A stretch of DNA of 64,000 nucleotides from MWH-TA3 sp044353905 (GTDB taxonomy: Bacteria > Actinomycetota > Actinomycetes > Actinomycetales > Microbacteriaceae), in NCBI GenBank assembly GCA_044353905.1, contig JBILBA010000003.1, positions 1 through 64,000 on the forward strand, read 5' to 3'. Position 1 is the stretch's first letter, and every line of letters starts with the position of its first letter. The notes under the pieces are model-generated. The model saw nothing but the letters and a program-made list of their open reading frames with translations. It was not told where the DNA came from and did no database searches. Made by a program: the position numbers and the translations under genes. Of this stretch, positions 35,105 through 43,061 are shown piece by piece.

Positions 35105-36091
35105 CTAGGCGTTTTTGGCGTACGCGTCGAGAGCGTTACGTGCGAAGCCGGCCACGGCCGAGCGCACGTCCCGTGGCCCCTCGACAACGGCGATGCCCGA
35201 CAGAACGCTGATCATGCGGATTGCTGTTCCTTCGTGCGAAAACGGGAGGGTCAGTCGCTTGCGACCGCCGGTTTCGACCTGCTTGACTCCGGGGCGCAGA
35301 TACGAGGCGATAAGCGGCAAGGACTCGGGGTCGATGACAATGTCGACCAGAAGGTCGTCCTCGCTCTCGCTGAAAAGGGACGACGTCAGCGTCAGGGCGT
35401 CGATCGACCGCGGTTCGATGAGGGCCTCGAGCAATTCGAGGTCTTCCATGCTGTCCAGGTTGAACGTGCGAATGTCGTCACGCAGCAGGCAATACCCCTT
35501 AAGGTAACGCTGCCCACCATCGAGGTCTTGGCGGTACGGGTCGACCTCGCGCACCTCGCGTTCACCGCGGTTGCTGGTGTACGTGAAACGAACGCGCACG
35601 CCCTTTTCGATCGCGTCCTGGATGCGGTTGGCGCGAGGGTTGTCCGCATCGATTTCGACAGCGAAGGCGTCCGTGACCTGGTTCGTGTCGGTACCGCGCA
35701 GTTTGGCGACCAGTCCGTCGAACTCGGGGATCCGTCGGTAGTAGGGGTGCGCCTTGAGCAGTTCAAGACCCGCGAGGAAGACCGCGCGCTGCTTCGCGCT
35801 GAACGGAGCGGGGACGTGCATGACTTCGGCGACGGTGAGGATGATGACCTCGTTCTCTTCGAACTCTGCCCAGTCGATGTTGAAGAGTTCGGTGTTGAAG
35901 TTGTAACGCGCCTCGTTCGCCCCACCGTCACAGGCGATGGTTTCGACCGCATCGGTGACCTTCGCGGGCGTCGTGCCGAATTGTTTAGCAACCTCGGCGA
36001 CGGTGACGGATCCGCGCAGAAGAACGAACGGCACGATGGCGAGGAACAGGTTGAGGCGGTCACGAGCGCTATCTCCGGTTGGCCTAGGCAT
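35105..36091 (-). CDS. pafC: WYL-domain transcriptional regulator PafC
   Basis: Partner of PafB; the two form the activator of the LexA/RecA-independent DNA damage response in mycobacteria. The 328-residue protein has an N-terminal winged helix (about 15-75), a WYL domain (about 150-240, VRFTYTSNRGEREVREVDPY), and a C-terminal extension domain. The ATG at 36091 overlaps the end of pafB by 8 bases, which decides the start. It is separated from tatA by 38 bases. No pafA, pup or proteasome genes flank it. Confidence 0.9.
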   Translation of the reverse strand: MPRPTGDSARDRLNLFLAIVPFVLLRGSVTVAEVAKQFGTTPAKVTDAVETIACDGGANEARYNFNTELFNIDWAEFEENEVIILTVAEVMHVPAPFSAKQRAVFLAGLELLKAHPYYRRIPEFDGLVAKLRGTDTNQVTDAFAVEIDADNPRANRIQDAIEKGVRVRFTYTSNRGEREVREVDPYRQDLDGGQRYLKGYCLLRDDIRTFNLDSMEDLELLEALIEPRSIDALTLTSSLFSESEDDLLVDIVIDPESLPLIASYLRPGVKQVETGGRKRLTLPFSHEGTAIRMISVLSGIAVVEGPRDVRSAVAGFARNALDAYAKNA

Positions 36092-37052
36092 GATCGTCCG
36101 CCAGCCTTTCGAGCCGTGTGATGACGGCGTCACGCAACGACAACGGCGACAACACAATCGCTTCGGCGCCGTATTCGCAGAGTTCGTCAGCAAGGACCGC
36201 TTCGTCCAGATAGTGAATCGTGTAGGTGTCGCCGTCAATCGTGGTGCTGCGACGGTTCGAGAGGGCAACAGACGCTTTGGTGCCGGGCGTCACACGAATC
36301 GTCGCCTCGAGGGAATCCCAGAGCTCGTTGAGGTGCTCGATGAACAGCCCAGCTGCACGCGTGTCCGGTTTCTGCGCGGGCGTGGCCTGCGAAACGGGCG
36401 ACACCTTGCCCACGATGCGACGTAAAAGGAAGGTGCGTTCCGCCGCGCGGTCGTGATCGAACGCGAGCAAGTGCCAGCGACCGTCGTAGTTGACAACCGA
36501 CAGCGGTGTGACGGTTCGGACCTCGTATTTCGCCTGGCCGGGCTTGAGGTACGGGAAGCGAACAACCTGGTTCTTGGTAATCGCCGTTGCAATCTTCGGA
36601 TATGCCGCATCGTGAGTGTCGATGCGCGGAGCGAGGTTGGCTGCCGCGGAATCGACACCATCGGCCGCCAACAGTCGGAGTCGAGCCTCGCTCGCTTCGA
36701 CCGAGTGTGCGCTTTCGCTCCAGACGGCGCTCGCCGCGGTCAACAAGGACAATTCGGCGGCACTGAACGAGAACGTGTATTCGTCGGACGGGACGAAATA
36801 GACCGCGTCCGCGGGGTTCTCTGGTTCCGACGTTTTCAGCGGGATGCCCATCGACTTGAGTTCTTCTTTGTCGCGCTCGAACTTTTTGTTCAGCGAGTCG
36901 GTCGCGCCGGTTTCACCGAACTCGTCGCGGTAACCGCGAACGTTCTTGAAAATGTCGGCTTTGGACATTCCGCGGTCGGACGGAAGAAGCGCGAGGAGAA
37001 GGCAGAAGAGTCGCTCTTCTGCCGAGACCACCGCGTCGAATCTGTCCACCAC
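36084..37052 (-). CDS. pafB: WYL-domain transcriptional regulator PafB
   Basis: First gene of the pafBC pair, 322 residues. The N-terminal winged helix has LFCLLLALLPSDRGMSKADI, and a WYL domain lies at about 150-230 (VRFPYLKPGQAKYEVRTVTP). By homology it pairs with PafC, binds RNA polymerase promoter complexes and responds to DNA damage. The GTG start is 6 bases after a TAGAGT box, just downstream of a 17-base inverted repeat, so autoregulation is possible. Confidence 0.9.
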   Translation of the reverse strand: MVDRFDAVVSAEERLFCLLLALLPSDRGMSKADIFKNVRGYRDEFGETGATDSLNKKFERDKEELKSMGIPLKTSEPENPADAVYFVPSDEYTFSFSAAELSLLTAASAVWSESAHSVEASEARLRLLAADGVDSAAANLAPRIDTHDAAYPKIATAITKNQVVRFPYLKPGQAKYEVRTVTPLSVVNYDGRWHLLAFDHDRAAERTFLLRRIVGKVSPVSQATPAQKPDTRAAGLFIEHLNELWDSLEATIRVTPGTKASVALSNRRSTTIDGDTYTIHYLDEAVLADELCEYGAEAIVLSPLSLRDAVITRLERLADDHA

Positions 37053-37058
37053 AACGCC

Positions 37059-37064
37059 ACTCTA
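37059..37064 (-). promoter_or_regulatory. -10 box (TAGAGT) of pafBC, apparently leaderless
   Basis: Minus-strand TAGAGT ends 6 bases before the GTG of pafB at 37052. No Shine-Dalgarno is seen. Confidence 0.45.
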
Positions 37065-37065
37065 A

Positions 37066-37082
37066 TTGGCGCAACTCGCCAA
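37066..37082. promoter_or_regulatory. Inverted repeat in the pafBC promoter spacer
   Basis: TTGGCG and CGCCAA arms flank CAACT, one base upstream of the pafBC -10 box. This is where an operator would overlap the -35/-10 spacer. The binding factor is unknown. Confidence 0.45.
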
Positions 37083-37107
37083 ATCGTGACATTTCCTTGT
37101 GGCGAAA

Positions 37108-38067
37108 CTAATTTGTTCCGAGAATGTCGATGACAAAGATCATTGTCGCGTTGGCGGGGATGCTCGATGGTTCCTGTCCGGCCGGGTAACCCTCCGACGG
37201 CGGAATCACTACCAGCACACGAGATCCGATTGTCTGTCCGATCAGCGCCTTGGCGAAGCCCGGTACAACGCCGACGCCGGCGTTGTCGACGAAGGACTGC
37301 GCAACGAGGTCCGCTGGTTGGTTCGCGTCCCACGAGGAATCGAAAACTGCGCCACCCCAGATAACACCCGTGTAGTGGGCGACGACCGTCTGGCCTTCGG
37401 AAATCTGAGGCCCGTCACCCTTGGTCAGTGTCGAGATACGCAATTCGGTCGGAGGAGCAATGTCGGGCACCGCGATGCCGGGGCGACCGCCCGGAGCGCT
37501 CGTGACGGCGGGCATGCCGTCCTGGGCTAACTGCGGAAGTCCCCGAGACGAACCCGGATAAGCGTTAATGACATCGAACACGACAACGACGGTGGTGTTC
37601 GGATCGGTGCCGCTGCCGCTGGTGGCGTCGAAAATCTCTCCGGCCGTACCGGTCAGCGTGAATCGTTCACCAGCTCGGTGACACAGGAACGCGTCGCTCA
37701 GTGCACTCGACCCTGCCGTGACGGGAATTCGCTGTGAGGCAGCATTATTCGCCCCATAAGCCGTGGCGGTGAGGACTTCCTTTTCTGAGCCGAATACAGT
37801 CGCCTCGAAATCGACGTAATAACCCGATTCGATGACGTCACCCGATCCCGGAGTCACCGTTGACGTGCTCGCGTCACGGCCGACGAACGGCGTGGGGAAA
37901 TCGACAATCGGTGTAGAGCCGAAGGGTCCGGACACCGACACAAGGTTCGCCGAGCCATCACCGAACGGGTTTGCGCACGAGCCGGCCGCGGGTGAGCACC
38001 CAACGAGGGCGACAGCGGACAGACTGGCGGCAAGTGCCAAAGCAACGGGACGAGCTGTGAAACGCAC
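37108..38067 (-). CDS. FKBP-type peptidyl-prolyl isomerase lipoprotein with two FKBP-like domains
   Basis: Secreted folding factor. The GTG at 38067, preceded by AGAGG, gives a lipoprotein signal ending LVGC with Cys24. An N-terminal FKBP-like domain (about 60-170) looks diverged. A second, canonical FKBP domain (about 215-318) has VVAHYTGVIWGGAVFDSSW and VPGFAKALIGQTIGSRVLV. 319 residues. In Microbacteriaceae this gene follows pafA; here it lies directly between trmI and pafB. Confidence 0.88.
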   Translation of the reverse strand: MRFTARPVALALAASLSAVALVGCSPAAGSCANPFGDGSANLVSVSGPFGSTPIVDFPTPFVGRDASTSTVTPGSGDVIESGYYVDFEATVFGSEKEVLTATAYGANNAASQRIPVTAGSSALSDAFLCHRAGERFTLTGTAGEIFDATSGSGTDPNTTVVVVFDVINAYPGSSRGLPQLAQDGMPAVTSAPGGRPGIAVPDIAPPTELRISTLTKGDGPQISEGQTVVAHYTGVIWGGAVFDSSWDANQPADLVAQSFVDNAGVGVVPGFAKALIGQTIGSRVLVVIPPSEGYPAGQEPSSIPANATMIFVIDILGTN

Positions 38068-38092
38068 GGGGACCTCTTTCGACAGGGTAAGT

Positions 38093-39070
38093 CTATTCGC
38101 CGAGTCGCCGAGCGTTCTCGGCAAGCGCTTCGGCATCACGAACGGCACGGCGCAAGCGCTTTTCGGACTGTTCGCGATCGCCCACCGCGCCGGGAGTCCA
38201 CGTTTCGATGTCGGAATCCTCGAATTCGGGTTTGGTTCGGCGCTGTGCTTTCGGCGGGACGACTCCGGGCGACAAGCGGCGGCTCGTGACGAGGAAGCCG
38301 GTGTGCGCGACCATGCGGTGGTCCGGGCGAACAGCGAGCCCTTCAACGTGCCAGCCGCGAACGAGCGTCTCGGTTGACTCAGTGCGAGTGAAACCGCCGT
38401 GGTGGCGAATTGCTTCGACGGTCCGGGACATCTGCGTGACGGTAGCGACGTAACAGACCATGACGCCACCGGGTGCCAGAATCTCGGCAACCGCATCCAC
38501 GCACTCCCACGGAGCCAACATGTCGAGCACGACTCGGTCGACCTCGCCCGCGGCGAATGCGCTGGGCAGAGACTCGACGAGATCCCCGACGATGATGCGG
38601 TGGTTGGTCGGCTTGTCGCCGAAATACGCCTCGATGTTGGATGCTGCGATGTCGGCGAACTCCTCGCGGCGTTCGAACGACGTCACCGAGCCGGTCTCCC
38701 CCACTGCTTGCAGCAGCGCCAGGCTCAGGGCGCCGCTACCGACGCCGGCCTCGACGACGACCGCGCCTGGGAAGATGTCACCGAACGTGACGATGTGCGC
38801 TGCGTCCTTGGGATACACAATTGCGGCACCGCGCGGCATCGACATCGCGAAATCGGTCAACAACGGGCGGAATGCGAGGTATTCGGTGCCGTGTGAATTG
38901 GCGACAACGGAACCGTCGGTCAGCCCGATCATGGTGTCGTGCGCCAGCACGCCCCGGTGGGAGTGCAGTTCACCGCCCTCGACGAGCGAGACGGTGTGAT
39001 GACGACCCTTTTCGTCGGTCAGTTGGACGCGGTCGCCCCACTGGAACGGACCACGGCGAGGTCGTTTCAC
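38093..39070 (-). CDS. trmI: tRNA (adenine-58-N1)-methyltransferase TrmI
   Basis: SAM-dependent enzyme making m1A58 in the T-loop of tRNAs. 325 residues: an N-terminal beta domain to about 75, then the Rossmann methyltransferase fold with VVEAGVGSGALSLALL (SAM loop), the SFERREEF acidic turn and VVLDMLAPWE. A charged C-terminal extension of about 40 residues follows. It overlaps the end of the HAD gene by 4 bases. In other actinobacteria the proteasome ATPase gene usually follows; here it does not. Confidence 0.93.
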   Translation of the reverse strand: MKRPRRGPFQWGDRVQLTDEKGRHHTVSLVEGGELHSHRGVLAHDTMIGLTDGSVVANSHGTEYLAFRPLLTDFAMSMPRGAAIVYPKDAAHIVTFGDIFPGAVVVEAGVGSGALSLALLQAVGETGSVTSFERREEFADIAASNIEAYFGDKPTNHRIIVGDLVESLPSAFAAGEVDRVVLDMLAPWECVDAVAEILAPGGVMVCYVATVTQMSRTVEAIRHHGGFTRTESTETLVRGWHVEGLAVRPDHRMVAHTGFLVTSRRLSPGVVPPKAQRRTKPEFEDSDIETWTPGAVGDREQSEKRLRRAVRDAEALAENARRLGE

Positions 39071-39726
39071 GCACGCGCCTTAGCGAAGACCTCGCGGATG
39101 TGAGACACGTCACGGCCGACCATCGTGTGCCAGATGGTGTAGTTCTCGCTCTCGGGAAGAGGGACGTGCAGCGGAAGCGCGATAGTGACAGCACCCGAGG
39201 CAACAGCGCTCTCGTTTCCCGGCACGGAATCCTCCATTGCGACACAATCGCGCGGGGACACACCGACGAGCGCGGCTCCCATTTGGTAGGGCTCGGGGTG
39301 CGGTTTCGAATGCGTCACGTCTTCGCCGCAGATGACCCCAGCGAAAAGGCCCACCTCGTCCGCAACGAAGTTTGCGGTCGTGCGATACGACATCGTCACG
39401 ATGACCTGCGGAATCCCCGCGTCGTGGATGCTGCGAATGAGTTCGAGCGCTCCGGGTCGCCACGGAATCTGTTGCGCGTTCATCACGTCGACCTCGTCGA
39501 CCATGCGCTTGACAATGGCGTCCACGGACATGTCAACACCGCACTTCTGCAGATGTTCCGCTGCATTGGTCAAACCCGCACCAATCAGGGCGAAACCGTC
39601 GGCCTCGGACCACGTGCCACCGAACTCTTCGACGAGGCGCTGCTCGGACAACAGCCAGTACGGCTCGGAGTCGACAATCGTCCCGTCAAGGTCCCACAAC
39701 ACGGCCTGGGGGTTCGTCGCACTCAC
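39067..39726 (-). CDS. HAD-superfamily phosphatase
   Basis: Class I HAD hydrolase, 219 residues. The nucleophile motif VLWDLDGTIVDSEPYW is at 9-24, motif II is in IVTMSYRT, and the DSVPGNESA-type acidic motif near 165 completes the site. Substrate unknown (sugar phosphates or phosphoglycolate are common). The GTG start is 7 bases after a TAGACT box. It is co-transcribed with trmI, an arrangement seen in other Actinobacteria. Confidence 0.88.
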   Translation of the reverse strand: MSATNPQAVLWDLDGTIVDSEPYWLLSEQRLVEEFGGTWSEADGFALIGAGLTNAAEHLQKCGVDMSVDAIVKRMVDEVDVMNAQQIPWRPGALELIRSIHDAGIPQVIVTMSYRTTANFVADEVGLFAGVICGEDVTHSKPHPEPYQMGAALVGVSPRDCVAMEDSVPGNESAVASGAVTIALPLHVPLPESENYTIWHTMVGRDVSHIREVFAKARA

Positions 39727-39733
39727 GTCGTTG

Positions 39734-39739
39734 AGTCTA
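39734..39739 (-). promoter_or_regulatory. -10 box (TAGACT) of HAD-trmI, apparently leaderless
   Basis: Minus-strand TAGACT ends 7 bases before the GTG at 39726. Confidence 0.4.
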
Positions 39740-39777
39740 GACGCGTCTATTGTTAATGATGTACAGGAAGGTCGTCG

Positions 39778-40620
39778 ATGTCAGTGTTCTCTGCGAAAAC
39801 GGGTCGTCCGTTGATCGTTGCCTTCGAGGGCTGGAACGACGCCGGAGACGCCGCCACGAGCGCGGTTCGCGCGGTCATCGCACGCTACGCGCTTGACTCG
39901 ACGTTCTCGGTCGACACCGAGGTCTACTACGACTACCAGCAGGTCCGTCCGACCATCGAATTCACGCCCGACGAGGGGCGTCGAATCAACTGGCCGACCG
40001 CAACGCTGTTCTCCCCCACCGACATTTCGACGAGCGTCCACGTGTTGCTCGGAACCGAACCGTCGCGGTCGTGGCCCACGTTCGCGGCGACGTTCCTCGA
40101 CGAAGCGCTCGCGGCCGACATCACGGGTGTCATTGTGGTGGGGGCGGCGCTCGCCGAAGTTCCTCACACCCGCCCAATCGAGGTGGGCAAGACGAGCGAC
40201 AACGCGCAGGTGCGCGAAACGTTGGACTGCGAGCGTTCGCAGTACGAGGGCCACATCGGCATCACGACGGTGATCGCGCAGTTCGCTGAGCAGGTCGGCA
40301 TTCCCACAGTGTCGTTGTGGGCGGGTGTCCCCCACTATGCGCTTCACTCGCCGTCGCCCAAGGTGACGCTGTCGCTTGTGACCGAACTGAACTCGATCGC
40401 CGATCTCGACATCGACCTCGACGAATTCGAGGCGCAGGCGAAGGAGTGGGAAGAGTCGGTCGACGAAATCGCCGAGGGCGACGAGGACATGAGCGATTAC
40501 ATTGCGCGACTCGAAGAAGACCGCGATGCGGCGACGGGCCCCGAGGCGTCGGGCGACGCGATTGCCGCCGAGTTCGAAGAGTTTTTGCGCAAGAGCGACG
40601 AAGGCCCGAAAGGCCCCTAG
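39778..40620 (+). CDS. PAC2 family protein
   Basis: PAC2 family proteins share a fold with proteasome-assembly chaperone 2; the bacterial role is unknown. The 280-residue protein has the family N-terminal block PLIVAFEGWNDAGDAA, GVIVVGAALAEVPHTRP in the middle, and GVPHYALHSPSP. A charged C-terminal tail of about 60 residues follows. AGGAAGG precedes the ATG. Its mycobacterial counterpart also lies near the proteasome-region genes. Its TAG is shared with uppP through a CTAG. Confidence 0.87.
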   Translation: MSVFSAKTGRPLIVAFEGWNDAGDAATSAVRAVIARYALDSTFSVDTEVYYDYQQVRPTIEFTPDEGRRINWPTATLFSPTDISTSVHVLLGTEPSRSWPTFAATFLDEALAADITGVIVVGAALAEVPHTRPIEVGKTSDNAQVRETLDCERSQYEGHIGITTVIAQFAEQVGIPTVSLWAGVPHYALHSPSPKVTLSLVTELNSIADLDIDLDEFEAQAKEWEESVDEIAEGDEDMSDYIARLEEDRDAATGPEASGDAIAAEFEEFLRKSDEGPKGP

Positions 40621-41510
40621 GGCTGGATGACGCCCATCGTCAGCAAGACGAGAATCGTCCCGCCGAGCAGGATTCGGTAAATCACGAACGGCAGGAAGCT
40701 GTGCTTCTTGAGGTAGTTCATGAGGAATGCGATAACGCCGAGCCCGACGACGAAGGCGACGCCCGTGGCCGCACCGATTTCGTACCAGGTGAACGGGATG
40801 GCGGGAATCGTCGTCTCGCCCGTGATCTGGTCTTTGATGGCGCTGTAGGTCTCGTAAATGCCGCTCGCCAGGACGGCGGGTATCGCCAGAAGGAAGGCGA
40901 ACCGCGCGGCGGCGGCGCGGTTGAAGCCAAGTGCACGGGCCATTGAGATAGTGGCACCGGAGCGCGAGACGCCGGGGATCAGCGCGAGGGCCTGCGCGAT
41001 GCCGATCGCGACGCCCTGGGACAGTTTCATGTCGGCGAGGACACGGTCGTTGCGCGCCAGCGTGTCCGCGAGCCACAGGATGACACCGAAAATCACTAGC
41101 ACGGCCCCGATGAGCCACAGAGACCGGAAGGTTTCGCGAATCGTGTCCTGGAAGACCAAACCGAGGACGGCGATGGGAATCGTTCCGCCGATGATGAACC
41201 AGCCGAGACGCGCCTGAACACGCTGCTCGGGGGTCAAAAAGCGACCGGCGCCGCGGCGCCGCGAGAAAACGGACAGGAACCACGAACGAATGATGTTCGC
41301 GATGTCCTTGCGGAAATACAGCAGGACCGCCAGTTCCGTTCCGATCTGGGTGATGGCGGTGAACGTCGCGCCCGGGTCTTCCGCACCGGGTAGTACCAAT
41401 CCCGCGATACGCAGGTGGGCGCTCGACGAAATCGGCAGGAATTCGGTCAACCCCTGAATGAGCCCGAGGATCAGCGCGGGAACGAGGTTCGCGTAGTCCA
41501 GGGGTGACAT
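40617..41510 (-). CDS. uppP: Undecaprenyl-diphosphatase UppP (BacA)
   Basis: Dephosphorylates undecaprenyl pyrophosphate to recycle the lipid carrier for cell wall synthesis. The two family motifs are intact: GLTEFLPISSSAHL near residue 20 and PGVSRSGATISMAR in the middle. Seven or eight helices, 297 residues. GGGGG precedes the ATG. It lies 12 bases after the M20 gene, so they are probably co-transcribed. The stop overlaps PAC2 by 4 bases. Confidence 0.95.
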   Translation of the reverse strand: MSPLDYANLVPALILGLIQGLTEFLPISSSAHLRIAGLVLPGAEDPGATFTAITQIGTELAVLLYFRKDIANIIRSWFLSVFSRRRGAGRFLTPEQRVQARLGWFIIGGTIPIAVLGLVFQDTIRETFRSLWLIGAVLVIFGVILWLADTLARNDRVLADMKLSQGVAIGIAQALALIPGVSRSGATISMARALGFNRAAAARFAFLLAIPAVLASGIYETYSAIKDQITGETTIPAIPFTWYEIGAATGVAFVVGLGVIAFLMNYLKKHSFLPFVIYRILLGGTILVLLTMGVIQP

Positions 41511-41522
41511 ACCCCCATTGTT

Positions 41523-42827
41523 CTAGTAGTCGAGCAGAAAATCGGTGAGGACGCGGTGACCGAAATCGAGCGCGTCGAGAGGCACACGCTCATCAACACC
41601 GTGGAAGAGCGACGGGAAGTCGAGGTCGGCTGGCAATCGCAGCGGCGCGAAGCCATACCCAGCGATACCGAGGAGCGCCATGGCCTTGTTGTCCGTCCCG
41701 CCCGACAACAAATACGGAAGCATCGTCGCCCCAGGGTCCTGTGCGCGCAGAGCCTTCGCCATCGCATCAACAATGGGCGCATCAAAGGCGTTTTCGAGCC
41801 CAATGTCTTGGGTCGCGATCGAAATCTCGATGTCCGGACCGACGATGTCTCGCACCCGCGCCAACACCTCGTCCTCGTGACCGGGCAGAGGGCGAATGTC
41901 GATGGCGGCGCTCGCGGTGTCGGGAATGACGTTGTGCTTGTAGCCCGCGTTCAGTTGGGTCGGGTTCGACGTGGTCGACAGCGACGGCACGAGGAAACCA
42001 GCGGCGAGTCCCGTCGCGCGGATGATGTCGCGCGGGTCACCCGCCGGGTCCAGTCCCAGTATCTCCGCAACGGCGGCGACAAGAGCGGTGGTGGTGCTCG
42101 TCATCTGAACGGGCCACTCCGCTCGGCCCAGCTTCACGACCGCCTCGGCCAGTTTCGTCACCGCGTTGTTGGCGATGACGCGGGAACCGTGCGCGGCCGT
42201 TCCATGAGCCGTCAGGGTCGCCCACACAAGAGCCTTCTCCCCCGTCTGCAACAGATACGCGCGGCGCTCGCCGATGGTGACGGAGTACCCGCCGACCTCA
42301 CTGATGGCTTCGGTGGCGCCAGTGAACAGCTCGGGGTGCTGGGTGACGACGTGGTGCGACCCGTACTTTCCGCCGTTTTCTTCGTCGGCAAAGAACGCGA
42401 CGATGAGGTCGCGGTTCGGCTTCTGGCCGGTGTCGTGCATTTCGCGCAGAGCCGTGAGGATCATTGCGTCCATGTCCTTCATGTCGACCGCACCGCGTCC
42501 CCACAACATGCCGTCGCGGATTTCGCCCGCGAACGGGTCGACGCTCCAGTGCTCAGGGTCGACGGGAACGACATCGAGGTGTCCGTGAACGACGAGGGCA
42601 GGAAGTTCGGGGTTCGCACCGGCGACGCGCGTGATGACGGATGTGCGGCCGGGCTCGGAGTCAATGTAGGTCGGAGTCAGCCCGATCGACTCGAGGTAAT
42701 CGCCGACATAGTGGGCCGCCTCGGTCTCGGAGTTCGCGACGCCGTTCCCCCAGTTCGAGGTGTCGAACCGGATGAGGTCGCGGGCGATGCGCGCGGTCTC
42801 GGAGAGTTCCTCGTGGTGGTCGGTCAC
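41523..42827 (-). CDS. M20 family metallohydrolase (dipeptidase/DapE-ArgE-like)
   Basis: Zinc-dependent amidohydrolase of the M20 family. Metal-ligand and catalytic motifs: VVHGHLDVVP, GRGAVDMKDMDAM and FADEENGGKYG. Lid domain from about 190 to 310. I chose the GTG at 42827 (GGTGGAGG upstream, TACGGT box further up), giving 434 residues; an upstream in-frame start at 42890 would overlap that promoter. The exact substrate is uncertain; the mycobacterial equivalent has been annotated as DapE2-like. Confidence 0.88.
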   Translation of the reverse strand: MTDHHEELSETARIARDLIRFDTSNWGNGVANSETEAAHYVGDYLESIGLTPTYIDSEPGRTSVITRVAGANPELPALVVHGHLDVVPVDPEHWSVDPFAGEIRDGMLWGRGAVDMKDMDAMILTALREMHDTGQKPNRDLIVAFFADEENGGKYGSHHVVTQHPELFTGATEAISEVGGYSVTIGERRAYLLQTGEKALVWATLTAHGTAAHGSRVIANNAVTKLAEAVVKLGRAEWPVQMTSTTTALVAAVAEILGLDPAGDPRDIIRATGLAAGFLVPSLSTTSNPTQLNAGYKHNVIPDTASAAIDIRPLPGHEDEVLARVRDIVGPDIEISIATQDIGLENAFDAPIVDAMAKALRAQDPGATMLPYLLSGGTDNKAMALLGIAGYGFAPLRLPADLDFPSLFHGVDERVPLDALDFGHRVLTDFLLDY

Positions 42828-42833
42828 GCCTCC

Positions 42834-42839
42834 ACCGTA
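42834..42839 (-). promoter_or_regulatory. -10 box (TACGGT) of the M20-uppP operon
   Basis: Minus-strand TACGGT ends 6 bases before the GTG at 42827. GGAGG between them lies unusually close to the start. Confidence 0.35.
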
Positions 42840-42900
42840 GCGTTTTTGTGGAACAACGAATGCTGGTATGGTGGTGACTCGTTGCAGCAATGCGACTCGC

Positions 42901-42983
42901 GCGCGGGTGGCGGAATGGCAGACGCGCTAGCTTGAGGTGCTAGTGCCCTTATGGGCGTGGGGGTTCAAGTCCCCCTTCGCGCA
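42901..42983 (+). tRNA. tRNA-Leu (anticodon GAG)
   Basis: An 83-base class II tRNA. The acceptor GCGCGGG pairs with TTCGCGC (two G-U), and the discriminator is A. The anticodon stem CTAGC/GCTAG holds loop TTGAGGT with GAG at 34-36, reading CUC. A long variable arm and the T-arm GTTCAAGTCC-type sequence are present. CCA is not encoded. A weak TATGGT box lies about 30 bases upstream. Confidence 0.95.
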
Positions 42984-42991
42984 CGCGATGG

Positions 42992-43025
42992 CCCCGGATC
43001 GGAAACGGTTCGGGGTCTTTTTCTT
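42992..43025 (+). terminator. Rho-independent terminator of tRNA-Leu
   Basis: CCCCGGATCG and CGGTTCGGGG pair over 10 positions (two G-T pairs) around a GAAA loop, followed by a T-run. It insulates the tRNA transcript from the imuA' promoter just downstream. Confidence 0.85.
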
Positions 43026-43031
43026 TGCCGT

Positions 43032-43061
43032 TTGATTAATGTCGGCAGCACGAGGTACATT
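43032..43061 (+). promoter_or_regulatory. imuA' promoter with PafBC-type -26 element
   Basis: TTGATT (43032-43037) and TACATT (43056-43061) are 18 bases apart. Between them, ATGTCGGCA (43039-43047) is followed by exactly 8 bases and then the TANNNT box. This matches the core and spacing of the RecA-independent damage promoter (TTGTCRGTG-N8-TANNNT): the TGTCR core is intact and 6 of 9 positions agree. Transcription would begin at about 43068-43069. Confidence 0.6.

Noticed and set aside
38821..39756. A 311-codon plus-strand frame opposite trmI and the HAD gene
   Set aside because: Both minus-strand genes have intact catalytic motifs; the plus-strand frame has no start signal or recognisable domain.
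39781..41283. A 500-codon minus-strand open frame across PAC2 and uppP
   Set aside because: It spans two clearly recognised genes on different strands and its composition (Arg/Pro/Ala) is that of a shadow frame.
42901..43031. tRNA-Leu as an integration site for the imu cassette
   Set aside because: I saw no repeat of the tRNA 3' end on the far side of the cassette, no integrase and no mobile genes; the neighbourhood looks like stable chromosome.
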